Source of the DNA: Mucilaginibacter mallensis
GTDB taxonomy: Bacteria > Bacteroidota > Bacteroidia > Sphingobacteriales > Sphingobacteriaceae
NCBI RefSeq assembly: GCF_900105165.1
Contig: NZ_LT629740.1
Coordinates: forward strand, 496,001 to 560,000
DNA length: 64,000 nucleotides
Reading direction: 5' to 3'
The notes below the pieces were generated by a model that searched no databases, had not been told where the DNA came from, and saw only the letters and a program-made list of their open reading frames with translations. How positions within the stretch are numbered: the stretch's first letter is position 1; each line of letters starts with the position of its first letter. The translations under genes and the position numbers were made by a program. Below, piece after piece: positions 53,247 through 62,547 of the stretch.

Positions 53247-54521
53247 ATGCTGCAAGTTAGTTATATCCGCGATAACAGGGAAAAAGTTTTAGAACGTTTG
53301 GCTGTAAAAAATTTCAAACAGCCTCAATTGGTTGATGATATATTAAAAACAGATTTTAAACTGAGAGAATTTAAAACAAAGTTGGACATTGCATTACATG
53401 AAAGTAAATTTTTATCATCACAGATACCACAATTAAAAAAGAATAAATCTCCACAGTCTGAAATAGAAACCATACTGTTGCAAATTTCAGTTTTAAAAGA
53501 GCAAGAGCCTGAATTTAAAAGGAAAGTTAACTACTATGCAAAAAAACTAGATAGGTTAATAGTTAAACTTCCAAATCTTCCTCATAAATCGGTTCCTAGA
53601 GGAAAAACACCTGAAGAAAATCAAATTGTATTAGAATCAGGTTTTAAACCAATTTTACCGACAAATTCTCTACCACATTGGGAATTGGCAAAGAAGTATA
53701 ATCTGATAGATTTTGAACTTGGCGTAAAAATAACTGGTGCGGGTTTCCCGGTATATAAGGGTAAAGGTGCTAAACTACAAAGGGCATTGATCGCTTATTT
53801 TTTGGATGAAGCCGAAAAAGCAGGCTATGCCGAAGTGATGCTACCATTAATGGTTAATAAAGCGTCAGGTTTTGGAACAGGCCAACTGCCGGATAAAGAA
53901 GGCCAGATGTATTATGTTAAAAAAGATGATTTATATCTTATACCAACTGCCGAAGTGCCTATCACCAACTTATATCGTGATGTGATATTGAAGGCCGATG
54001 AACTGCCGGTAAAAAATTGTGGTTATACCGCATGTTTCCGCCGCGAGGCAGGCTCATATGGCGCGCATGTGCGTGGCCTTAACCGTTTGCACCAGTTTGA
54101 TAAGGTGGAAATAGTACAGGTAGTTCATCCTGATGATTCATACAGGGTATTGGAAAGCATGAGCGCGCATGTGCAGGGCTTACTGCAAAATTTAGGTCTG
54201 CCATACCGTGTGCTGCGTTTATGCGGTGGCGATATGGGCTTTGCATCAGCCTTAACTTATGATATGGAAACCTGGAGCGCGGCACAACAACGCTGGCTGG
54301 AGGTATCGTCTGTATCAAACTTTGAAACTTTCCAGACTAACCGCTTAAAGTTGCGTTTCCGTAATGCTGAGGGTAAAACCCAACTGGCTCACACGCTTAA
54401 TGGTAGTGCATTGGCATTGCCGCGCATAGTTGCTACATTGCTGGAGAATAACCAAACAGACAGGGGCATAAAAATACCTGAAGTACTGGTGCCTTATACA
54501 AGGTTTGAGTGGATCGACTAG
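53247..54521 (+). CDS. serS: Seryl-tRNA synthetase
   Basis: Charges tRNA-Ser (and tRNA-Sec). N-terminal helical arm (about 25-110) that in the family grips the long variable arm of tRNA-Ser, then class II core: motif 1 near KAGYAEVMLPLMVN, motif 2 in CFRREAGSYGAHVRGLNRLHQFDKVE (about 267-290), motif 3 near HTLNGSALALPRIVATLLEN (about 390-410). The ATP/Ser-binding TAEVP is at about 235. 424 aa is normal. Codons about 20-160 (53,305-53,740) are AT-rich (16 of 60 G+C at 53,401-53,460, against 30 of 60 at 54,181-54,240) and use AGA, CCT, CTA and CTT, which are scarce elsewhere in the gene. Confidence 0.96.
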   Translation: MLQVSYIRDNREKVLERLAVKNFKQPQLVDDILKTDFKLREFKTKLDIALHESKFLSSQIPQLKKNKSPQSEIETILLQISVLKEQEPEFKRKVNYYAKKLDRLIVKLPNLPHKSVPRGKTPEENQIVLESGFKPILPTNSLPHWELAKKYNLIDFELGVKITGAGFPVYKGKGAKLQRALIAYFLDEAEKAGYAEVMLPLMVNKASGFGTGQLPDKEGQMYYVKKDDLYLIPTAEVPITNLYRDVILKADELPVKNCGYTACFRREAGSYGAHVRGLNRLHQFDKVEIVQVVHPDDSYRVLESMSAHVQGLLQNLGLPYRVLRLCGGDMGFASALTYDMETWSAAQQRWLEVSSVSNFETFQTNRLKLRFRNAEGKTQLAHTLNGSALALPRIVATLLENNQTDRGIKIPEVLVPYTRFEWID

Positions 54522-54530
54522 ATCTCCGGA

Positions 54531-54953
54531 TTATAAATTTGTAGATGGATTAGGTACTAATCCTGCCAGGTGAGTTATATCAAATATACTGCTAAAGATA
54601 TTTGGTATACTCTTGCTTTTGATGTCAAGCACCAATTCTTCCTGGTAGATAAAGAAATCAACGCCTATGGCAGTTAATAAGCCATCCTGTTTGGTATGTG
54701 GCTTTGTTTTATAGCAGCAGATCTTTATTTTACTATAGAATTTATTCCCTCTTATGCGGCGTACTATTTTTTCAACGTCCTTGCTAAAATGATTATAATC
54801 TAAAACTATAAGGTCGGGGTTTAACTGATAAATAGAGGGGAAGACCTGGTGTACCGAGTCGATATGTCTAACGCTTGAATATTCGGCGGTTAATTGATGT
54901 GATGAAACTTCGGGTGCAACTAAAAGCACCTTCTTGAAACGGTTGCGAGTCAT
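54531..54953 (-). CDS. Degenerate receiver-like protein
   Basis: 140 aa with CheY-like secondary structure: KVLLVAPEV strand, LIVLDYNHF (Asp about 50 at the phospho-acceptor position), KICCYKTK, VDFFIYQEE. The N-terminal acid pair is absent (VAPEV) and the conserved Lys is doubtful, so phosphorylation is unlikely. Probably a pseudo-receiver acting through protein contact. Convergent with serS, 9 bp from its end. Confidence 0.6.
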   Translation of the reverse strand: MTRNRFKKVLLVAPEVSSHQLTAEYSSVRHIDSVHQVFPSIYQLNPDLIVLDYNHFSKDVEKIVRRIRGNKFYSKIKICCYKTKPHTKQDGLLTAIGVDFFIYQEELVLDIKSKSIPNIFSSIFDITHLAGLVPNPSTNL

Positions 54954-55131
54954 GCTCTCTGTTAATAAGGTGCATAAATATAAAATGTATAAATCGTATT
55001 GACAAAAGAATATTTAACAAATGTTAATAAGTTGATAAATACGTTATGGTTTTTGTACAAAAAGACAACAGAGCGAAAGTACGGATAATCAGATAGTTAA
55101 AATATTGCTCAATGGGCTAACGCGCATTAAC

Positions 55132-55446
55132 TTATAGGTAATCCCGCAGGTGGAGTTTTAAAATGTTAATAAGTTCAGGATCATTCAACCGGTAGTTGTC
55201 TTCAATGTTCAGAACAAGGATTTGTTTACCGGTTAACTCAAACCGTTGTTTTAATATTTGATGATGTTTGCGTTCCATCACCAAAATAATATCGGCCCAA
55301 TCAATCATTTTTTGATTAACTTTTACCCGCGCCTTATCGCTTGTGCCGGCTGACCGGGCCTGATGGATAGCATGGTTTTTAAATAACAGCTCAGCCGTTG
55401 GGCTCCGCCATTGATTTTTACTGCAAATGAAAAGGAGGTTGGACAA
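55132..55446 (-). CDS. Low-molecular-weight phosphatase-like protein
   Basis: 104 aa with P-loop ICSKNQWRSPTAE (C-x5-R, Cys8-Arg14) of the LMW tyrosine phosphatase/arsenate reductase family at the N-terminus, and GTSDKARVKV. The usual C-terminal DP loop could be LNIEDNYRLNDPE. Shorter than a classic LMW-PTP (about 150 aa), as in the small Bacteroidota subgroup often labelled protein-tyrosine-phosphatase. Activity plausible, substrate unknown. Confidence 0.8.
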   Translation of the reverse strand: MSNLLFICSKNQWRSPTAELLFKNHAIHQARSAGTSDKARVKVNQKMIDWADIILVMERKHHQILKQRFELTGKQILVLNIEDNYRLNDPELINILKLHLRDYL

Positions 55447-55477
55447 TAATTAAATGTGTTAGATCTGCCTGTGGAAG

Positions 55478-55972
55478 CTACTTCCCATGCCCCTGGACGA
55501 GCCCTATGAGATCGACCGTAAATACCAAAACGGAGTTTGCAGGGACAGTCCCGCCTGTTGTAGTTCCATAACCAAGTGCCGAAGGGATGATCATCATTAT
55601 CCTGGCATATGGTGCAGAGCCATTAACTGTAAGCAGCTCCATACCAGACTGGAAACCTGAAACCACACTTGCCAAAGGAAGCAAAGTAACAGATTCTGAA
55701 TCAAAAGTAGTACCGTTTAATAGTTTGCCGGTATAAGTAACCTGCACAGTATCAGAGTCAGCAACCGATGGGCGGGTAGTGCCTGCGCTCGTTTGTAAGA
55801 TCTGGTAATAAATACCTGATTTATCCTTAATTACATTAAGGTGATTGGCGGCTATGTATTTCTGTATTTTTACTTCATCAATATCTGCCTGTTTAGTAGC
55901 ATTATAGCTTGTTTTTGTGCAAGCTGAAAATAGAACGATAAGTAAACCAAATAGTAAAAAAATTCTCTTCAT
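55478..55972 (-). CDS. FKBP-type peptidyl-prolyl isomerase, lipoprotein
   Basis: Lipoprotein signal LLFGLLIVLFSAC (Cys about 18), linker, then FKBP domain (about 70-162): DTVQVTYTGKLLNGTTFDS, VSGFQSGMELL, IMMIIPSALGYGTTTGGTVPANSVLVFTVDLIGL. Folding helper at the outer membrane or periplasm. 164 aa. Lies 31 bp upstream of the phosphatase-like gene on the same strand, so they may be co-transcribed. Confidence 0.93.
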   Translation of the reverse strand: MKRIFLLFGLLIVLFSACTKTSYNATKQADIDEVKIQKYIAANHLNVIKDKSGIYYQILQTSAGTTRPSVADSDTVQVTYTGKLLNGTTFDSESVTLLPLASVVSGFQSGMELLTVNGSAPYARIMMIIPSALGYGTTTGGTVPANSVLVFTVDLIGLVQGHGK

Positions 55973-56113
55973 ATTATTCTTTAACGCTATAACTGTTTTT
56001 TTAATTGAAAATTATATACAGTTTTTAATTTTTATCAATAAAATATAAACACAGGCAAGTTAACAAAAAACATTTACCTGTGCTTATATCACACCGCATT
56101 GTTACATAGGAAA

Positions 56114-57865
56114 TTAACCTTGTACGGTTGTCTTTATTTTTAATTCATTTAATTGAGCCTCAGCAATGGTTGATGGTGAATCGATCATCACATCACGGCC
56201 CGAATTGTTTTTAGGGAACGCTATCACATCGCGGATAGAATCCAATCCTGCAAAAATTGAACACAACCTGTCGAACCCAAAGGCTATACCACCATGTGGA
56301 GGTGCGCCATATTCAAAGGCATCCATTAAAAAGCCAAATTGTTTCTGAGCTTCTTCAGGCGAAAATCCTAAATGTTTGAACATTAATGATTGCAGCGCCC
56401 TATCATGTATACGGATAGAACCACCACCTATTTCAGTGCCGTTTATAACCAGGTCATAAGCATTGGCGCGTACAGCTCCCGGGTCAGTATCCAGCATGGC
56501 TATGTCCTCAGGTTTAGGCGAGGTGAACGGATGGTGCATAGCATGGTAGCGGCTGGTTTCTTCATCCCACTCTAATAGCGGGAAATCAAGTACCCATAGC
56601 GGTGCAAATGCATTTTTATCGCGCAGGCCTAAACGCGTGCCCATCTCCAGGCGCAGTTCATTCAGTTGCTTGCGTACTTTATCGGTTTGGCCTGCTAATA
56701 CCAATATTAAATCGCCCGGCTCTGCTGAAAAAGCAGCGGCTAAATTGGTCAGGTCATCTTCGCCATAAAATTTATCAACCGATGATTTTAAAGTACCATC
56801 AGCACCGTAACGGCAATAGATCAATCCTGTAGCGCCAATTTGCGGGCGTTTTAGCCATTCGGTAAGCTCGTCAATTTGCTTGCGGGTATATTCGGCGCAG
56901 CCTTTAGCGTTAATACCTACAATAAGCTCTGCATTATCAAATATGCTGAAGCCTTTGCCTTTTAATATATCGTTCAGTTCAACAAATTCCATCCCGAAAC
57001 GGATATCAGGTTTATCAGAACCATATAAACGCATCGCATCAGCATATTGCATGCGGGGGAACGAAGCAAGGTCAATATGCTTAACTGTTTTAAACAAATG
57101 GCGGGTTAAGCCTTCAAATATGTTTAATATATCTTCCTGGGTGATGAAAGATAGCTCGCAGTCTATCTGTGTAAACTCGGGCTGACGGTCGGCACGCAGA
57201 TCCTCATCCCTGAAACATTTAACGATCTGGAAATAACGATCGAAACCGCTCACCATCAGCAGTTGCTTAAATGTTTGCGGTGATTGCGGCAATGCGTAAA
57301 ATTCGCCCGGGTTCATGCGGCTTGGCACCACAAAATCGCGTGCGCCTTCAGGTGTTGATTTTATCAATACCGGGGTTTCAACCTCAATAAAATTACGGGA
57401 ATCTAAAAATTTACGAATTTCCTGTGCCATTTTGTGGCGCAGCATCAGGTTGTTGCGGATTGGATTACGGCGTAAGTCCAGATAACGGTATTTTGCACGC
57501 AATTCCTCGCCGCCATCAGTTTCATCCTCAATCATAAACGGAGGAACTTTTGATGAGTTTAATACCTCTAAATTTTCAACAGCGATCTCAATCTCGCCGG
57601 TTGCCATCTTTAGGTTTTTGCTGGTACGCTCAATTACCTTACCGGTAACCATAATTACAAACTCACGGCCCAGGCTTTTACCTGTTTCGCGCAGGGTCTC
57701 ATCGGTGTCAATATTTAAAACCAGTTGGGTTAATCCGTAACGGTCGCGCACATCAATAAATGTTGTGCCGCCCAGATCGCGTGATTTTTGCACCCAGCCG
57801 CATAATGTTACGGTTTGGCCTAAATTGCTGATGTTTAACTCTCCGCAGGTATGTGTTCTTAACAT
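56114..57865 (-). CDS. aspS: Aspartyl-tRNA synthetase
   Basis: Charges tRNA-Asp. N-terminal OB-fold anticodon-binding domain (about 1-105: [26 protein letters not shown]), class II core with motif 1 (about 140-160), motif 2 in [18 protein letters not shown] (about 215-232), bacterial GAD insertion (about 300-410) and motif 3 in [15 protein letters not shown] (about 525-540). 583 aa is the bacterial-type length. Promoter TACTTTTG at 57,889-57,896. Composition is uniform, unlike serS. Confidence 0.97.
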   Translation of the reverse strand: MLRTHTCGELNISNLGQTVTLCGWVQKSRDLGGTTFIDVRDRYGLTQLVLNIDTDETLRETGKSLGREFVIMVTGKVIERTSKNLKMATGEIEIAVENLEVLNSSKVPPFMIEDETDGGEELRAKYRYLDLRRNPIRNNLMLRHKMAQEIRKFLDSRNFIEVETPVLIKSTPEGARDFVVPSRMNPGEFYALPQSPQTFKQLLMVSGFDRYFQIVKCFRDEDLRADRQPEFTQIDCELSFITQEDILNIFEGLTRHLFKTVKHIDLASFPRMQYADAMRLYGSDKPDIRFGMEFVELNDILKGKGFSIFDNAELIVGINAKGCAEYTRKQIDELTEWLKRPQIGATGLIYCRYGADGTLKSSVDKFYGEDDLTNLAAAFSAEPGDLILVLAGQTDKVRKQLNELRLEMGTRLGLRDKNAFAPLWVLDFPLLEWDEETSRYHAMHHPFTSPKPEDIAMLDTDPGAVRANAYDLVINGTEIGGGSIRIHDRALQSLMFKHLGFSPEEAQKQFGFLMDAFEYGAPPHGGIAFGFDRLCSIFAGLDSIRDVIAFPKNNSGRDVMIDSPSTIAEAQLNELKIKTTVQG

Positions 57866-57888
57866 GGTACGTATTTATATAAAGTTTG

Positions 57889-57896
57889 CAAAAGTA
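57889..57896 (-). promoter_or_regulatory. TACTTTTG promoter box of aspS
   Basis: Exact minus-strand match 23 nt before the ATG. Confidence 0.6.
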
Positions 57897-58110
57897 GTAT
57901 TTTGAGGTGAAAGCGGAAATAAAAAGGTGAGTTTGAGGTGAAAGCAGAAAGGCCGGGCTTAATGCTTTTTAGAACTCGCAGGTTCGTTTAAATGAGTGTG
58001 CAAATTACTGAAATATATCCTTTGTGCTACATTCAATTTTTCTTGTTGGTTTATTTTTTCAAAAAAAAACAAGGATCTAAACATAATAGCTCTTATCTTA
58101 AGCCCAATAA

Positions 58111-58668
58111 ATGAGAAGAGCTTTTACCCTGATTATTCTTTTAGTTTTGTGCGCTGCTATGGCTGTAACCGCCTATGCCGGAAAACCACGACGCCATAAA
58201 CATAAGGAAAGAGAGCAAAACGAGCATATACAGGTTGTTACCAACGATAGTGTTAAATCAGACACCCTTTTATCATTTGCACAAACATTACTGGGCGTAC
58301 GCTATCGTCCCGCATCATCCGATCCTGTTTACGGGTTTGATTGCTCGGGTTTTGTGAACTACGTATTTAAAAATTTCAGCTTTACTATTCCGCGCTCATC
58401 GGAGGATTTTGTAAACGTGGGTGAAAATATCAATATTGAAGATGCGCGCCCCGGCGATATTATCTTATTTAAAGGTACCAAAAGCCATCATCCGCATGGT
58501 GTGGGGCATATGGGCATAGTATATTGTAATGATGGCGGCGATCTTAAATTCATCCACTCCACATCAGGCAAAGAATACTGCGTTACTATCAGCGCCATGA
58601 CCGATACTTACAAACGCCGATTTGTAAAGGTGATACGTTTGCTGAAACAGAACGATCTGCAGCTGTAG
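58111..58668 (+). CDS. NlpC/P60 (C40) family peptidase
   Basis: Exported cell-wall endopeptidase. Signal peptide (RAFTLIILLVLCAAMAVTAYA), basic linker (KPRRHKHKERE), NlpC/P60 domain from about 50: Cys in VYGFDCSGFVNYVF (about 76), His in HGVGHMGIVY (about 134), third residue in FIHSTSGKEY (about 151). Cleaves peptide stems of peptidoglycan. 185 aa. Likely monocistronic. Confidence 0.93.
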   Translation: MRRAFTLIILLVLCAAMAVTAYAGKPRRHKHKEREQNEHIQVVTNDSVKSDTLLSFAQTLLGVRYRPASSDPVYGFDCSGFVNYVFKNFSFTIPRSSEDFVNVGENINIEDARPGDIILFKGTKSHHPHGVGHMGIVYCNDGGDLKFIHSTSGKEYCVTISAMTDTYKRRFVKVIRLLKQNDLQL

Positions 58669-58801
58669 TCGGAAAGTTTAAGCAAATACGTCATTGAAAT
58701 CCCTCCTAAACTTCTCCAACTTTCGGTAGTATCTCAGTTTGAATTTATATTTTTATTTGTAGCATAAGTTCTTGTTTGATCGTAATTGCAATAAAGATAA
58801 A

Positions 58802-59128
58802 ATGAAGGCATTTATTCTTATCGTTTGTTTAGGATTGATAACTATATCCTGTAAAAAAAACAGTGTGAGCCCTTATAAAAGTCAAGGTGTTATAACTGGG
58901 TATGATCTTAGAACGTGCGCTGAATGTGGCGGACTTTTTATAACAATTAAGAATGATACTACTAAAAATGCGCCATCACACTATGATATTAACGAAGACT
59001 TACAGCAGTTAGGCATTAACCCAAATACTAAATTCCCAATAAATGTTAGTCTCAATTGGATGCATGATACTACTTCATTGGGCAAATACGGCTATATCCT
59101 GGTTTCTCAAATAAAAGTTATTAACTAA
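58802..59128 (+). CDS. Small lipoprotein, unknown function
   Basis: ATG 58,802 opens MKAFILIVCLGLITISC, a lipobox with Cys17; an upstream in-frame start 30 bp earlier lacks a signal. The mature part (about 91 aa) has TCAECGGLFITIKND (a Cys pair) and no domain I recognise. AT-rich like other accessory genes here. Confidence 0.7.
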   Translation: MKAFILIVCLGLITISCKKNSVSPYKSQGVITGYDLRTCAECGGLFITIKNDTTKNAPSHYDINEDLQQLGINPNTKFPINVSLNWMHDTTSLGKYGYILVSQIKVIN

Positions 59129-59305
59129 GATTATTAATCTGCTAATCTTACAATTTCACCAATAATCATTACATCTTTAATCAGCCCCGCTTCCATTGCC
59201 GGGTTAACACGTAATGTTTTATTTATTTTTTGCGAAGTTGTAAACAAAATGCAATAGCATGGCAAACTGAGGCACTACCCAACTTCCAGACTTCATAAAA
59301 AAACC
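59129..59305. other. Upstream region with a possible minus-strand gene remnant
   Basis: On the minus strand an open frame without a start runs to a stop at 59,134-59,136 and ends ...GLIKDVMIIGEIVRLAD, with codon use like a real gene. It is only about 45 codons long before an upstream stop. It could be the C-terminal scrap of a deleted gene; the family is not identified. Confidence 0.3.
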
Positions 59306-59313
59306 TATATTTG
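59306..59313 (+). promoter_or_regulatory. TATATTTG promoter box of the riboswitch transcript
   Basis: Exact TAnnTTTG match; predicted start near 59,320 coincides with the first base of the riboswitch. Confidence 0.6.
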
Positions 59314-59323
59314 CACTATAATT

Positions 59324-59510
59324 CTCAAGGGGGTGCCTTGCTTTGAGCAATCAAACTGAAAGACAGGCTGAGATCAAACCCATTGTTAAGAGTACGAAGT
59401 CTTGAGTCCGAAGTCTTAAGTCTGTTTTTGCCAGACTAATGACTAATGACCACTGACTAATGACTTTGACAGACACCTGATCCGGGTAATGCCGGCGTAG
59501 GGAGAGGTAA
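59324..59510 (+). ncRNA. TPP riboswitch (THI element) with enlarged arm
   Basis: Conserved parts are present in order: GGGGTGCC (59,329-59,337), GCTGAGATCAAACCC (59,367-59,381) and ACCTGATCCGGGTAATGCCGGCGTAGGGA (59,474-59,502). Between the second and third lies an extra arm of about 90 nt (59,385-59,470) made of AGTC-word repeats that can fold back on themselves, where many TPP riboswitches have a short variable P3 extension. TCTC before and GAGA after can close P1. It should lower expression of the following receptor when thiamine pyrophosphate is plentiful. Confidence 0.93.
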
Positions 59511-59577
59511 CAAGTTAAGTGTACTGCATATTCAACCCTGGTGTGCAGATGGTTTAACAATTTTATTTATTCACTAA

Positions 59578-62001
59578 TTGAAAAATTTATTTGTGGCGAT
59601 CTTCGCCCTGCTGTTGCCCGTCATGGCATCGGCCCAATTCTCCGTCTCCGGTAAAATTACCGACGGGCAAACCGGCACAACGCTGCCCGGCGCCACCGTT
59701 ACTATCCAAAATTCAACAGCCAGCGCTGTTGCTGATGCTTTCGGAAAGTACACGATCAACAACCTGAATGCAGATACTTACACCTTAAAAGTTTCCTACA
59801 TTGGTTACCAAACATCCACCCAAAAAATTGTATTGAATGCAAACACCTCTACTAATTTTATTTTAACTGCCAGCACCGTATTAACAGATGAAGTTACTGT
59901 AAGCGGTACCCGCGCGGCAGTAAATTCACCAACCGCTTATACCAATTTAAGCCGGAAGGATATTCAAAAGAATAACCTCGGCCAGGACCTGCCATTTCTG
60001 CTGAACCAGACGCCATCTGTAGTTGTTACATCAGATGCCGGTGCAGGTATTGGTTATACCGGTATCCACATCCGTGGTTCAGATGCTACACGTATAAACG
60101 TTACCATTAACGGTATACCGTATAACGACTCTGAAGAACAAGGCGTTTATTTCGTCGATCTGCCGGATTTTGCCTCATCGGTTGATAATATCCAGATCCA
60201 GCGCGGGGTAGGTACATCAACCAATGGCGCGGGAGCTTTTGGGGCGAGTATCAACATACAAACTACCACCCGCCGCGATACTGCTTATCTCGAGCTGAAT
60301 AATTCAGCAGGCTCTTACGGTACAGTAAAGAATACCATTAATATAGGTACGGGTTTGTTAGGGGGCAAGTTCAGTTTTGACGGCAGGTTGTCGCGCATTT
60401 ATTCTGATGGTTATATTGATAGGGCTTTCTCAAACCTTAAATCCTACTTTTTAAGTGGTGCTTATTACGGTAAAAATACGCTGATCAGGTTCAATACTTT
60501 TTCGGGTACGGAGCATACCTACCAGGCCTGGGACGGTATAAATGAGGATAGTTTAAGGGCTGGAAACCGCACTTATAATGATTTAGGTATTATAGGCAAC
60601 CCCAGCGATAATAACTTTTATAAAAATCAAACCGATAACTATACGCAGGATCATTACCAGTTATTGGTAGACCAAAAGATCTCGGATAAAATATCCTTTA
60701 ATGGCGCATTACACTACACGCACGGCTATGGCTATTACGAGGAATACCAAAATGCCGATTCTATCAAAAATTATGGCTTAGTGCCGAATAAGGGCGATAC
60801 TACAACTGATCTTACCCGCAGGCTGTGGCTCAATAATAAATTTTATGGCGTTACCTATAACTTTAAATACGCGGCTCAAAAAAATCTGAACTTTGATTTG
60901 GGCGGTGCTTATAATGAATACCGTGGCGCGCATTATGATAATATTGAGTGGACCCAGCAATACACCGGTACGCCACCCGATTACCAGTATGCCCGTGATG
61001 ATGCCTTTAAAACCGATTTCAATATTTATGGCAAGGTTGATTATCGCATAGATAAATTAACGCTGTACGCCGATATGCAGTACCGCCATATCTCTTATTC
61101 GTTTTTAGGATTTAATGATCAGTTACAGAATGTGCAGCAGCAGGTTAAGCTTGATTTCTTTAACCCCAAAGCGGGTCTTTCTTACCAGATCGATACTAAA
61201 AATAATTTGTATGCCTCATTTGCGGTTGGTAACCATGAGCCTGATCGGGATGATTACACCCAATCAACCCCTGCCGACCGCCCTAAACCTGAAAACTTAA
61301 AAGATTTTGAGCTGGGCTACCGCACGCAGATGGGGGCATTTACCGGTGGCATTAACGCATTTTATATGCTGTACTATAATCAGCTGGTGTTAACCGGCCA
61401 GTTAAATGATGTAGGCGATCAAAACCGCAGCAACGTAAAAAATAGCTTCCGCGAAGGTTTGGAGTTTGATGGCAGGCTGCGTATCACTAATCAGTTAACC
61501 TGGAGCGCTACTGCATCATGGAGCGCCAACAAGGTTAAGGACTTTAACCAGTATTTGTTAGACAATGATAATGGCCAGATGGTGAACTATCAGTATAAAG
61601 AAACTGATATCGCATTTTCGCCTGATTTTGTTGGCTCAAGCGAGATCAGCTATGTACCGGCAAAAGGCGCGGAAATTGCTTTCATCAGCAAATATGTAAG
61701 CAGGCAATATCTGGATAATACATCCAACATTAACCCGCCGGGCTATGCAGCTGCCGATCCAACCTCCAATCGTTACCTGAACAGCTATTTTGTTAACGGG
61801 ATTAGGTTGAGCTATAATTTCAGTATCAAATCGGTTAAAAATATTGGTGTAAGCCTGTTGATTAATAATATTTTCAATGAACAGTATGAAGCTAACGGTG
61901 CTACTTATCCTGATATTGACGGCGGCAAGGTGGTTAATAATAACTACTTCTTTGCCCAGGCACCTGCAAACTTTTTGGTAGGGTTGAATTTGAAGTTTTA
62001 G
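59578..62001 (+). CDS. TonB-dependent receptor, probable thiamine-compound importer
   Basis: Outer-membrane TonB-dependent transporter. TTG start (59,578) opens the signal MKNLFVAIFALLLPVMASAQ. Then carboxypeptidase-like beta domain (about 22-105: SGKITDGQTGTTLPGATV, SYIGYQ), plug (about 115-230: NLGQDLPFLLNQTPSVVVT, IHIRGSDATRINVTING, IQRGVGTSTNGAGAFG) and 22-strand barrel ending FLVGLNLKF. Substrate assigned from the TPP riboswitch directly upstream: thiamine or a precursor. 807 aa, usual size for a vitamin/siderophore receptor. No SusD-like partner follows. Confidence 0.93.
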   Translation: MKNLFVAIFALLLPVMASAQFSVSGKITDGQTGTTLPGATVTIQNSTASAVADAFGKYTINNLNADTYTLKVSYIGYQTSTQKIVLNANTSTNFILTASTVLTDEVTVSGTRAAVNSPTAYTNLSRKDIQKNNLGQDLPFLLNQTPSVVVTSDAGAGIGYTGIHIRGSDATRINVTINGIPYNDSEEQGVYFVDLPDFASSVDNIQIQRGVGTSTNGAGAFGASINIQTTTRRDTAYLELNNSAGSYGTVKNTINIGTGLLGGKFSFDGRLSRIYSDGYIDRAFSNLKSYFLSGAYYGKNTLIRFNTFSGTEHTYQAWDGINEDSLRAGNRTYNDLGIIGNPSDNNFYKNQTDNYTQDHYQLLVDQKISDKISFNGALHYTHGYGYYEEYQNADSIKNYGLVPNKGDTTTDLTRRLWLNNKFYGVTYNFKYAAQKNLNFDLGGAYNEYRGAHYDNIEWTQQYTGTPPDYQYARDDAFKTDFNIYGKVDYRIDKLTLYADMQYRHISYSFLGFNDQLQNVQQQVKLDFFNPKAGLSYQIDTKNNLYASFAVGNHEPDRDDYTQSTPADRPKPENLKDFELGYRTQMGAFTGGINAFYMLYYNQLVLTGQLNDVGDQNRSNVKNSFREGLEFDGRLRITNQLTWSATASWSANKVKDFNQYLLDNDNGQMVNYQYKETDIAFSPDFVGSSEISYVPAKGAEIAFISKYVSRQYLDNTSNINPPGYAAADPTSNRYLNSYFVNGIRLSYNFSIKSVKNIGVSLLINNIFNEQYEANGATYPDIDGGKVVNNNYFFAQAPANFLVGLNLKF

Positions 62002-62547
62002 AGACTATTTCCTTTATTGGGCCTCCCCCTAAACTTAGGGGGAGGTGTCGACGAAGGAGACGGAGGGGGTAAAATAAAGTGATAAGTATTTGGGCGTTTC
62101 CCGTGCAGGGCGAGTTTTCCGCTTATACGCCTGCAAGTGTGCTTGTCACCCTGAGCGTAGCCGAAGGGCACTTCAACTGCTAACGCGGAACTTCGCCGCG
62201 CTCCGCCGACTCACCCGGTCGTTGCTTCGCTCGACCACCCTCTCTTCGCCTTTGGTGGAAAGAGGGTAAAAAAACTAAATGAAGCTCACCCTCTTTGCGG
62301 CCTGCCGCAGAGAGGGTCGACCAGCGCAGCGTAGTCGGGGTGAGTCAACGGAGCGCGTTAATATTGTCTGAATCACAGATTCTGCTGATTTATGGATTAC
62401 ACCGATTATTTTATCAAATCAAAGGGTAAAAATCAGCGAAATCCATAAATTATTAAAATCAGCGATCAAATTTAAACTTGTCATAACATAAATATCACAT
62501 GTAATTTTCATTACATTCATGATATTTGCGTGCTTAATTATATATGA
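62002..62547. repeat. Gap with several GC-rich inverted repeats
   Basis: 62,022-62,045: palindrome CCTCCCCCTAA / TTAGGGGGAGG. 62,088-62,135: partial reverse copy of the 90-nt element (GGGCGTTTCCCGTGCAGGGCGAG). 62,197-62,360: imperfect 50-bp inverted repeat, outer CGCGCTCCGCCGACTCACCC / GGGGTGAGTCAACGGAGCGCG, inner CACCCTCTCTTCGCC / GCAGAGAGGGTCGACC. 62,375-62,465: GATTCTGCTGATTTATGGATT with an inverse. The last 80 bp hold GATATTTG (near-consensus promoter) at 62,519-62,526. Confidence 0.85.
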
